Origin: Anaerolineae bacterium
GTDB lineage: Bacteria > Chloroflexota > Anaerolineae > Promineifilales > Promineifilaceae
NCBI GenBank assembly: GCA_023382655.1
Contig: JAHDWK010000003.1
Coordinates: 248,001-312,000 of the forward strand
Direction: 5' to 3'
DNA length: 64,000 nucleotides
In this document: positions 58,014 through 64,000 of the stretch, in pieces
Position numbering within the stretch: position 1 is the stretch's first letter
Layout of the letters: each line of letters opens with the position of its first letter
Position numbers and translations under genes: made by a program
Notes under the pieces: model-generated
Seen by the model: only the letters and a program-made list of their open reading frames with translations
What the model was told of the DNA's origin: nothing
Databases searched by the model: none

Positions 58014-59530
58014 GTTGATTCCGCCTTAAAAAGCTGTTTGAAGAGGCGGCGGTTTTCCGGGGTGGCAAATTGGGTAAAGGCGGTGCTGAATTTGTCTGTG
58101 GCCTGTTCCCGCTGCTGGTGCAAATGAGCCACCAACGCGCCCACTGCCAGCAGTGTGGCCCGCGATTGGGGCAGCGGCAGTTCCCCGGCCAACCGCAGCA
58201 GATAAGCCTCTTGCACATGTAGGTCGTTAATATCACCCAGGTTGGTTTGCAATGTTTTGAGCTGGCCGATGAGCACGGCCATTTCTTCCGCGGGAAAGAG
58301 GGTGGTAAAAAATTCCAGCAGGTAGCGCAGCTTTTTGCATTCAATGCGCAGGGCGTGCATTTCTACCTCGTTCCCGGTGATCAAGATTTTTTGGCCCTGC
58401 TTGATGATACGCCGGTAACGTTTGTAGATGCGCTGCTGCGCCAGGGGCAAAATGGGGGAAGTATGGGCATTACGGTCAGGAGTGTGCAGAAATGTCTCCC
58501 AATCGGCCATGATTTGCCGATAGGCGGGGGAGTGGAGGGCGGACACGGCCGTGCGCAATGCCTTCTTTCGCTTCTGCCGCAGATACACGTACAGGGGGGC
58601 CATGTCTGCTTGCATAAAATCGGGCAACATCGCCTGGTAGATGGGTTCGGCCAGTAGATAAACGTCCAGGTCGCGCAGGTCGTTTGTCCATTGGGCAATG
58701 GTTTTCAGGTCGGCGCGGAAGCGAGCGACGATATCAGGGGGCAGCACATCCTTAAACAGGCTGATAATGGAGCGGGTGCGACGCAGCGCCACGCGAAAGT
58801 CATGCAAAAATTCAGTGTCCAGGTCTTGGGGAATGTAGGGGGTATTGGCCTGGATGATCTCCAGTTCGGCTTGCAGCAGTTGTTTCAAAGCGGCGGGCGC
58901 CGGCATGGTTGGGTCGAGCGTTAACTTAGGCTTGGCGGTGTAATTACCCGGCTGTTTGCCGACGGCCGTCAAAATCCGTTCATACAGTTCGGGGGGAGTG
59001 ATGGCCGTTGCCCCTTGCGCTACCAGCCAACCGGCAATCCGTTCGGTTTCGGCCGCATATCCACGCAGCGGTTGCAGGCGGGCGCAGGTGGTCAGGGGAG
59101 GGGCGTCGGTGGTGGACGGCCGTATTGTTTCTACCACCAGGCGCGCCACCGTCTTTTCATCTTCGTTCAACACGCGATAAGGGGTGCGGGAGATGAAGAG
59201 TTCGGCCTGGGGTAGCAAGGCGCGCACATCCAGTAGTGGCGCCAGTCGCTCTTTAATTTTCCCGTCCGGTAAATTCCAGGCAAAGGTGGGGCGTTGGCGC
59301 CAGGGGGCTTTGGGGCTGTCTTCAGCCGCCGCCAGGTCGGCCAGGTAAATGGTGTGTTTGTTACTCACCAGCGCCAGCGACTGCTGGTACAGTCGCCAGT
59401 CAAAGGAATCATAGTAAACATCATGGCTCTGCTGGCTTGTTTCCGGCAAGAGTGTGAATGATTCTGACGCGACTGCAATCTGGCCTGGCGCCGGCAAATT
59501 ATCTGGTAAACGGTATAACCACTGCTTCAT
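58010..59530 (-). CDS. CYTH/CHAD domain protein (polyphosphate-associated type)
   Basis: ATG at 59530 (MKQWLYRLPDN) is preferred because the upstream extension is encoded by a hairpin. The 506-residue protein has a CYTH-like N-terminus (SHDVYYDSFDWRLYQQSLAL and WRQRPTFAWNLP), a middle linker, and a CHAD domain (about 240-490) with conserved His/Arg motifs FLHDFRVALRRTRSIISLFKDV, WTNDLRDLDVYL, YKRYRRIIKQG and LRIECKKLRYLLEFFTTLFP. CHAD proteins bind polyphosphate and sit on granules (established for several bacteria). It is part of the operon with ParA and the Lys-rich protein. Confidence 0.92.
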   Translation of the reverse strand: MKQWLYRLPDNLPAPGQIAVASESFTLLPETSQQSHDVYYDSFDWRLYQQSLALVSNKHTIYLADLAAAEDSPKAPWRQRPTFAWNLPDGKIKERLAPLLDVRALLPQAELFISRTPYRVLNEDEKTVARLVVETIRPSTTDAPPLTTCARLQPLRGYAAETERIAGWLVAQGATAITPPELYERILTAVGKQPGNYTAKPKLTLDPTMPAPAALKQLLQAELEIIQANTPYIPQDLDTEFLHDFRVALRRTRSIISLFKDVLPPDIVARFRADLKTIAQWTNDLRDLDVYLLAEPIYQAMLPDFMQADMAPLYVYLRQKRKKALRTAVSALHSPAYRQIMADWETFLHTPDRNAHTSPILPLAQQRIYKRYRRIIKQGQKILITGNEVEMHALRIECKKLRYLLEFFTTLFPAEEMAVLIGQLKTLQTNLGDINDLHVQEAYLLRLAGELPLPQSRATLLAVGALVAHLHQQREQATDKFSTAFTQFATPENRRLFKQLFKAEST

Positions 59531-59552
59531 TTTTTCCGCGAAGGATACGTAT

Positions 59553-59585
59553 AGACCTGACAGGTTTTTCAAACCTGTCAGGTCT
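59553..59585. repeat. AGACCTGACAGG...CCTGTCAGGTCT hairpin element, copy 6
   Basis: AGACCTGACAGGTTTTTCAAACCTGTCAGGTCT overlaps the stop codon of the Lys-rich gene and precedes the CHAD start. It is nearly identical in design to the element at 5081. Confidence 0.85.
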
Positions 59586-60078
59586 TCTTTTTCTTTGACT
59601 TTTTTGACTTCCCCTTTTTATCTTTGTTGTCTTTGCTTTTCTTGCTCTTCTTGCCCTTCTTGCCCTTCTTATCCTTCTTACCTTTCTTATCCTTATCCTT
59701 TTTTTTCTTATTGTCGTCTTTTTTCTTGTCTTTTTTGGCTTTCTTCTCTTTCTTTTGTTTGGTTGGCGCAATTTGGGGCAGCAGTTCAACAGTGACAAGA
59801 CCTGGGTCAGGTGTGGATGTGGTCACGGCCGTTTCCACCACTAACAGTTCCTCGGGGAAAATCGCCAGACGGCCGTTGCGGAACCGCCCGCGCCACAGTT
59901 TGACTTGATTTTCCGTCAGACCTGCTTTAGCCGCCGCTGCCGCCAGAGAAGCACCATCGGCCAATGCCAATACCGCCTGCGCCCGCTGGCTGTGTGGCGC
60001 TTCCCCTGCCGCCACCCGTTCACATCCCGCCCGCTCCTCGGCCGTTAATACCAATCGCTCATCTTGCTGCTCGTCCAT
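59578..60078 (-). CDS. Helix-turn-helix protein with long Lys-rich tail
   Basis: ATG at 60078 (MDEQQDERLVLTAEERAGC) is used. The 166-residue protein has a homeodomain/transposase-like helix-turn-helix in residues 10-70 (HSQRAQAVLALADGASLAAAAAKAGLTENQVKLWRGRFRNG). A short linker leads to a C-terminal tail of about 65 residues that is mainly Lys with Asp/Gly/Ser (KKDKKKDDNKKKKDKDKKGK and similar). The tail could bind DNA or polyphosphate, like histone-H1-type or AlgP-like tails. It is the first gene of the run ahead of CHAD and ParA. DNA of the tail is a polypurine tract. Confidence 0.75.
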   Translation of the reverse strand: MDEQQDERLVLTAEERAGCERVAAGEAPHSQRAQAVLALADGASLAAAAAKAGLTENQVKLWRGRFRNGRLAIFPEELLVVETAVTTSTPDPGLVTVELLPQIAPTKQKKEKKAKKDKKKDDNKKKKDKDKKGKKDKKGKKGKKSKKSKDNKDKKGKSKKSKKKKT

Positions 60079-60111
60079 GGCTGTGTCCTTTTTCTTTTGT
60101 CCTTCGTCCTT

Positions 60112-60178
60112 CGTCATTGGTCATTGGGAGATTGGAGATTGCCTTATCACCTCATCACCCCATCACCTGCTCACCTAT
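60112..60178. repeat. Word-repeat spacer (CATTGGTCATTGGGAGATTGGAGATTG / CATCACCTCATCACC)
   Basis: Words from three families occur side by side: GGTCATT (as at 12100), GGGAGATTGGAGATT (as at 28515) and CACCTCATCACCCCATCACC. No full hairpin partner is seen. Confidence 0.6.
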
Positions 60179-61440
60179 CATATCCCATCTCTCAGGAGAG
60201 GGCACGTCATGCAGTGCCCGCCGCCACGTCCCTTGCCCAGTTCAAACCCGTCAAACGTCAAGACCTCAAGGCCGGCATCGCGCAGTTTTTGATTGGTGTA
60301 GGTATTTTTGGAATAGGCGATGACCACACCCGGTTCCAGCGCCACCACATTATTGCCATCATCCCATTGCTCGCGGGCGGCCTGGTAATCATCGCCGCCG
60401 GTGGTGATGATGCGCAATTTTGCCACGCTCAAAGCGTCGGCCACCGCCTCCAAGAAGCCGGCTTCGCGGCGCACATCAAACGTGCCCGGTTTTTCGCCGG
60501 GCCGGATGCTGTATGCTTGAATGGCTTGCACTACTGTGGGATAGATGGTGACGGCGTCGCGGTCGAGCATGGTGAAGACGGTGTCCAGGTGCATATGCGC
60601 CCGGTCGCGGGTGAGTTGGGCGACGATGATACGTTCCGCCGCTTCTTTTTTGAACAGGGCACGGGCGAGCTGCTCCACCATTTGCACGGTGCTGCGTTCG
60701 CTGACGCCGATCAACACCGTTTTATTGCCAATGGGCATGACGTCGCCACCTTCCAGCGAGGCGCGGCCAAAATCTTCCAGGTCAAACTGGTCGTCGTCCC
60801 CGGCGGGTGGGTACCAAAATTCAAAACCGGCGCCGCGAAACAGGGGGTGGAAGCGGTAGATGAGGCCAACATGGATAGCTTCCTGGTGCCGGGCGCGCCA
60901 GTACATGGGGTTGACGGAGACGCCGTTGTAAATCCAGCAGGAGGAGTCGCGGGTGAAGAGGGTGTTGGGCAACGGGGGCAGGATGAATTCATTGGCGGCG
61001 GTGGACACGGCCGTTAGCGACCGCTTACTCATCTCATCCAGATTTAGTCGGTGGATTTCTGCCCGCGCCAGCCCACCGATGAGGTGCTGCGCCAGGCGGT
61101 CGGTCGGCATCTCCATCAGGTAGGCACGGAATTCGTTTACCAACGAAACGCCGACGGTCAATTCCGTCACTTCGCGGTGGATGACCCGCCGCCGCACCGC
61201 TTCGCTGAGCGCCAAGGTTTCCGCCAGCAGCTCTTCCAGATAATACACTTCCACGCCCCGGCTGCGCATGATTTCGACAAAGATGTCGTGTTCCTGCTGG
61301 GCGCGGTCCACCCAGAGGACATCATCAAAGAGCAGTTCATCGTGGTTGGAGGGGGTCAGGCGGCACAGGCTCAGGTCAGGTCGGTGTACCATTACTTTGC
61401 GCAGGACGCCCACTTCGGAATGAACGCCAAATTGTGTCAT
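60178..61440 (-). CDS. arcA: Arginine deiminase
   Basis: This 420-residue enzyme hydrolyses arginine to citrulline and ammonia. Diagnostic stretches: GVHSEVGVLRKVMVHRPDLSLCRLTP, DDVLWVDRAQQEHD, LPNTLFTRDSSCWI, EGGDVMPIGNKTVLIG, AHMHLDTVFTMLDRD and the catalytic cysteine in GRGGGHCMTCPL at the C-terminus. Length is normal. No other arc genes (ornithine carbamoyltransferase, carbamate kinase) flank it, so its pathway partners lie elsewhere. The 5' end faces a hairpin element at 61463. Confidence 0.95.
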   Translation of the reverse strand: MTQFGVHSEVGVLRKVMVHRPDLSLCRLTPSNHDELLFDDVLWVDRAQQEHDIFVEIMRSRGVEVYYLEELLAETLALSEAVRRRVIHREVTELTVGVSLVNEFRAYLMEMPTDRLAQHLIGGLARAEIHRLNLDEMSKRSLTAVSTAANEFILPPLPNTLFTRDSSCWIYNGVSVNPMYWRARHQEAIHVGLIYRFHPLFRGAGFEFWYPPAGDDDQFDLEDFGRASLEGGDVMPIGNKTVLIGVSERSTVQMVEQLARALFKKEAAERIIVAQLTRDRAHMHLDTVFTMLDRDAVTIYPTVVQAIQAYSIRPGEKPGTFDVRREAGFLEAVADALSVAKLRIITTGGDDYQAAREQWDDGNNVVALEPGVVIAYSKNTYTNQKLRDAGLEVLTFDGFELGKGRGGGHCMTCPLLRDGI

Positions 61441-61462
61441 GTGTTGCCTCGTGCGGTCTGAG

Positions 61463-61511
61463 TTGTAGTAACCGCTTTAGCGGGCAGAACCGGCTAAAGC
61501 CGCTACTACAA
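61463..61511. repeat. TTGTAGTA...TACTACAA hairpin element, copy C
   Basis: TTGTAGTAACCGCTTTAGCGGGC - AGAACC - GGCTAAAGCCGCTACTACAA shares GCTTTAGCGGGC and GGCTAAA with copy A at 31598. It lies upstream of arcA. Confidence 0.8.
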
Positions 61512-61654
61512 GCCAAAGGATGATATGAGCGTATGAAAGACGGCCGTCAGAGTGTATCTCGTTATAACAGTGCCCGGCAAGGGGCATGGCCTGTTCGGTT
61601 ATTCCAAATCGTTTTGCCCCTTGCCTGGCACTGCCCGGTCTGTACAATGGGCGC

Positions 61655-62656
61655 ATGATTGTGATCAGCCATTTGCAGAAGGTAGATGGGGCCACGACGC
61701 TGCTGGAAATAGAGACATTGACGGCGGCGGCGGGGGAGATCACGGCCGTGACCGGCCTCATCGGCATTCACAAAACCACCTTCCTGGAACTGCTCACCGG
61801 GCAGATACCGCCGACGGCGGGCACGGTGCGGCTGGCGGGCATTGACCCCTGGCATGATCGGGCAGCCTTTGCCCGGCTGGTGGGGGTGCTGACGGCCGAA
61901 AATGGCCTCTATCCCCGGCTGTCGGCGCGGCAAAATCTGACCTTTTTCTGTGATTTGTATGGGCTGCCACATGACCATGCCGATGCCATGCTGCTGGTTG
62001 TGGGGTTGCAAGACCAGGCCAAAGTACAGGCGGAAAAGTTGTCTCCCGGACTGGCACGGCGGTTGGCAATAGGACGGGCCATTTTGCACAAGCCCCAGGT
62101 TTTGCTGTTGGTTGAACCTTTTGCTGAATGCGATCTGGCCTCTACCAGTTTGTTGGAAAGGTTGATTCGGGTGACGGCGGCGGAGGGCACGGCCGTGCTG
62201 CTCATCAGCCGTGATCTGGCGGGTTTACGGCCGTTGTGTCAGACGGTGGTGGAGATGGAAAACGGCCGTGTGGCGCAGCAGTATCGCCCAGAGGAACGGG
62301 AGAGCCAATCCAACCTGCCCTTCAAAATTCCGGCGCGGCTGGAAGATAAGGTGGTGCTGGTGAACCCGGCCGATATTGTGTATGTGGCCGCCGAAGAGGG
62401 GCGCACGGTGTTGTGTACGCCGGACGGCCGTGTGCCCACGCACCTGACGCTGAATGAAGTGGAACAGCGGCTGGCGCGCAGCGGCTTTTTCCGCGCCCAT
62501 CGCAGCTACCTGGTCAATGTGCAGCACATCAGCGAAGTGATTGCCTACACCCGCAACAGCTACACCCTCATTTTGCACAATGGCGGCGACGGCCGTATTG
62601 AAATCCCCCTCAGCAAAACGGCCGCCCGCGATTTGCGGGAGATGTTGGGGTATTAG
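61655..62656 (+). CDS. Degenerate ABC ATPase fused to LytTR DNA-binding domain
   Basis: ATG at 61655 lies 8 bp after a TACAAT -10-like box, so the transcript may be leaderless. The 333-residue protein has an ABC ATPase-like domain (1-215) in which key residues are lost: Walker A reads GLIGIHKTT (the Gly before Lys is His), Walker B reads LLLVEP (Asp to Val) and the H-loop is ISRD. The signature LSPGLARRLAIGRAI is near canonical. A LytTR domain follows (about 235-333; VNPADIVYVAAEEGRTVL, FFRAHRSYLVNVQHISEV). It probably regulates transport genes and does not hydrolyse ATP (inference). Confidence 0.88.
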   Translation: MIVISHLQKVDGATTLLEIETLTAAAGEITAVTGLIGIHKTTFLELLTGQIPPTAGTVRLAGIDPWHDRAAFARLVGVLTAENGLYPRLSARQNLTFFCDLYGLPHDHADAMLLVVGLQDQAKVQAEKLSPGLARRLAIGRAILHKPQVLLLVEPFAECDLASTSLLERLIRVTAAEGTAVLLISRDLAGLRPLCQTVVEMENGRVAQQYRPEERESQSNLPFKIPARLEDKVVLVNPADIVYVAAEEGRTVLCTPDGRVPTHLTLNEVEQRLARSGFFRAHRSYLVNVQHISEVIAYTRNSYTLILHNGGDGRIEIPLSKTAARDLREMLGY

Positions 62657-62658
62657 CA

Positions 62659-62711
62659 GGGGTGAATGGCGGCCTACACCACTACTAATACCCGCCATTC
62701 ACCCCCTTTTT
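62659..62711 (+). terminator. Terminator of the ABC-LytTR gene
   Basis: GGGGTGAATGGCGG and CCGCCATTCACCCC form a perfect 14-bp stem followed by CTTTTT. Confidence 0.8.
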
Positions 62712-62742
62712 GCCGCCATTCAGCCCTCTTTTCCGCCTTTCA
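62692..62742 (+). promoter_or_regulatory. Three direct repeats CCGCC(A/T)TTCA, possible LytTR sites
   Basis: CCGCCATTCA at 62692 and 62713 and CCGCCTTTCA at 62733 are spaced 21 and 20 bp apart, two helical turns. LytTR regulators bind direct repeats with about that period (established). The first also forms the terminator arm. They precede the membrane protein and permease genes. Confidence 0.45.
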
Positions 62743-62877
62743 GCCCAAATTTGCTGCGCCACTTTCCTGAACCTGCTACCGTATAGGCATCGGTCACGCA
62801 TGAGCCGATGACACAAATTTTGACCACAAAAATCTGTGTCCCTCTATGTAATCTGTGGATCAATAAGGAGAGATACG

Positions 62878-63306
62878 ATGAGCGAATACAAGTTGAAAAA
62901 AGGCGAAAACAAAAACCGCATTATCGCGGCGGCCCTTGTAGTGGCGGCCGTGATTTTGGGCGGGGCATTCATGTCAACGGATGGTGTCACGGCCGTGTGG
63001 TCGCTGGCGGCGCTGTACATGCTGGGGCCATTGGTGGCGGCGATGTTAGTACGGCCGTTGCAGAGCGATTGGTGGTTGTTTGGCACGGCCACGCTATTAT
63101 CCCTGGGGATTGTGCTACCCTGGTCATTCATTCACCCGGCACAGTGGGCAGCCGTTTATTTACCGGAATTAGGCTTTTGGGCTAATCTGCTATTTCTGGT
63201 ATTGCTGATAACATCGGTAGGCGCAGGTCAGCCGCCGCGCAAATTGTGTTGGGCTTTAACGGGCGTTTACCTGCTCATCTTGCTGGCGCTGCCGATTGTG
63301 CTTTGA
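62878..63306 (+). CDS. Small four-helix membrane protein
   Basis: ATG at 62878 has AAGGAGA 6 nt upstream. The 142-residue protein has a basic N-terminus (SEYKLKKGENKNR) and four or five hydrophobic segments (residues 16-33, 40-58, 66-83, 93-110 and 122-140). I do not recognise a family. It sits between the ABC-LytTR gene and an ABC-2 permease, so it may be an accessory subunit. Confidence 0.72.
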   Translation: MSEYKLKKGENKNRIIAAALVVAAVILGGAFMSTDGVTAVWSLAALYMLGPLVAAMLVRPLQSDWWLFGTATLLSLGIVLPWSFIHPAQWAAVYLPELGFWANLLFLVLLITSVGAGQPPRKLCWALTGVYLLILLALPIVL

Positions 63307-63354
63307 CGCTCCGCTAAGGGCGCGAAGGTCTTCTGACCAATTAAGGAGATAAAC

Positions 63355-63459
63355 ATGTTGCATAATTTCAAACATCTACCGGGACCGGCCCGCTTGTTAG
63401 TGGCTCTCTTATTCTTGTTCATATTGGTGGCAGGCATCCTGACAATGTTCTTGCTCTAG
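63355..63459 (+). CDS. 34-residue single-pass membrane peptide
   Basis: ATG at 63355 has AAGGAG 6 nt upstream. The peptide is MLHNFKHLPGPARL followed by a hydrophobic helix (residues 15-34, VALLFLFILVAGILTMFLL) and a TAG. The good ribosome binding site and membrane composition suggest a real small gene next to the transport genes. Confidence 0.55.
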   Translation: MLHNFKHLPGPARLLVALLFLFILVAGILTMFLL

Positions 63460-63577
63460 TACCACCTACCTGAATTTGAGGAGTTCGCACGCCCTCGTGC
63501 TGCTCTCCTCACTCCACAAACATAGCTTGTTGAGGGCGGTCAAAAACATCCGATACCTGAAAAAGTGGAAGGCAAAC

Positions 63578-64000
63578 ATGAACGAAACGATTGCATCCAG
63601 ACAACCAGGCCGATGGCAATTACGGTGGGCGGTGACGCGGCAGGAAATTGCTAACATTGCCCGCCATCCGTATTACCTGGTCTCGTTTGCCATCCCCATT
63701 TTCATGTCGTTTGCATTTATGCTGTTCGTATCTTCGATGCAGGACACGGATGAGTTGATTGTGGTGGTGTATGACGCCGGTAACTCTGACTGGGCGGCCA
63801 CGTTGACCCGTTGGTCTGAGGCGCGGGTGGAGATGGTGGATTCGGAAACGGCCGTCTTGCAAGCACTGACAGGTGACGCAACAGGGGGTATCCTCATTCC
63901 GACTGGTTTTGACACGGCCGTTGCCGCCGGGCCATCGCCCGAACTTGTCGTTTATGTCAACCAGGATGCCCGCGCCTCCCACATTGCTGATTTCAAGCGG
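63578..64000 (+). CDS. ABC-2 type permease (N-terminal part; cut by window edge)
   Basis: ATG at 63578 (MNETIASRQPGRWQL) with GGAAGG upstream; the frame is open to the edge (141 codons). After a cytosolic stretch (QEIANIARHPYYLVSF) a membrane helix (residues 35-55, FAIPIFMSFAFMLFVSSM) is followed by a soluble extracellular-type region (VVVYDAGNSDWAATL, GGILIPTGFDTAVAAG), as in ABC-2 permeases of the NatB/YhgE type. The upstream degenerate ATPase-LytTR cannot be its ordinary ATPase; a real one may lie beyond the edge. Confidence 0.82.
   Translation, partial: MNETIASRQPGRWQLRWAVTRQEIANIARHPYYLVSFAIPIFMSFAFMLFVSSMQDTDELIVVVYDAGNSDWAATLTRWSEARVEMVDSETAVLQALTGDATGGILIPTGFDTAVAAGPSPELVVYVNQDARASHIADFKR

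Overview
The window looks like a chromosomal segment of a member of the Chloroflexota, probably Anaerolineae-like or a close relative. The basis is inference from gene content: a cyclase-AAA-TPR regulator, a Ser/Thr kinase-FHA protein, many stand-alone response regulators, a mevalonate kinase, a decaprenyl-phosphate phosphoribosyltransferase-like enzyme, the order asp23-fakA-degV-recG-coaD, secreted PKD-rich proteins, and TATAAT-type promoters at moderate-high GC. No rRNA, tRNA, CRISPR array, transposase or prophage gene was seen. Two genome-wide habits stand out. The palindromic octamer ACGGCCGT occurs about 140 times by eye count, roughly one per 460 bp and far above chance. Most spacers also carry self-complementary repeats, of at least three kinds.

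Layout. 1-8.3 kb is signalling: a partial nucleotide cyclase/AAA regulator, an Ala-rich protein, a cyclic-nucleotide-binding histidine kinase, a divergent kinase-FHA membrane protein with an altered catalytic loop, and a small membrane protein. 8.3-15.1 kb holds a Schlafen/AlbA-type regulator with an XRE-NACHT membrane ATPase, then two paralogous five-helix membrane proteins with a PspA-like protein, then an AT-rich membrane protein. 15.2-20.1 kb is the glyoxylate shunt: a RamB/ScfR-like regulator divergent from aceB and aceA, with palindromic operator candidates on the promoter. 20.6-29.5 kb is a minus-strand convoy: coaD, recG, GNAT, degV, fakA-like, asp23, mevalonate kinase and a UbiA prenyltransferase, separated by hairpin spacers. 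29.6-41.6 kb carries response regulators, an aminotransferase, an M14 carboxypeptidase with PKD repeats, a Nudix CoA pyrophosphatase, an ATP-grasp ligase next to a lysine 2,3-aminomutase-like radical SAM enzyme, a PAS/truncated-receiver/LuxR chimera and a CBM48 protein.

41.8-48.3 kb is the most unusual region. A 9-codon ORF encoding MKNGYSWTG, with a good ribosome binding site, precedes an MFS exporter and an M3 peptidase. Divergent from it is a secreted subtilase whose C-terminus contains twelve copies of the same hexapeptide GYSWTG, followed by a membrane histidine kinase. This suggests a short-peptide signalling, immunity or processing system.

48.3-56.7 kb has a DUF427 protein, a LysR regulator, a response regulator, threonine synthase, enoyl-CoA hydratase, a lipoprotein, a decayed duplicated segment, and a YprA/Hrq1-type helicase with an inserted HNH domain and a palindromic element inserted in frame. 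56.8-61.4 kb has a possible polyphosphate-granule module (Lys-rich HTH protein, CHAD protein, ParA ATPase) and arginine deiminase. 61.6-64 kb has a degenerate ABC ATPase fused to a LytTR DNA-binding domain, two small membrane proteins and the start of an ABC-2 permease cut by the window edge.
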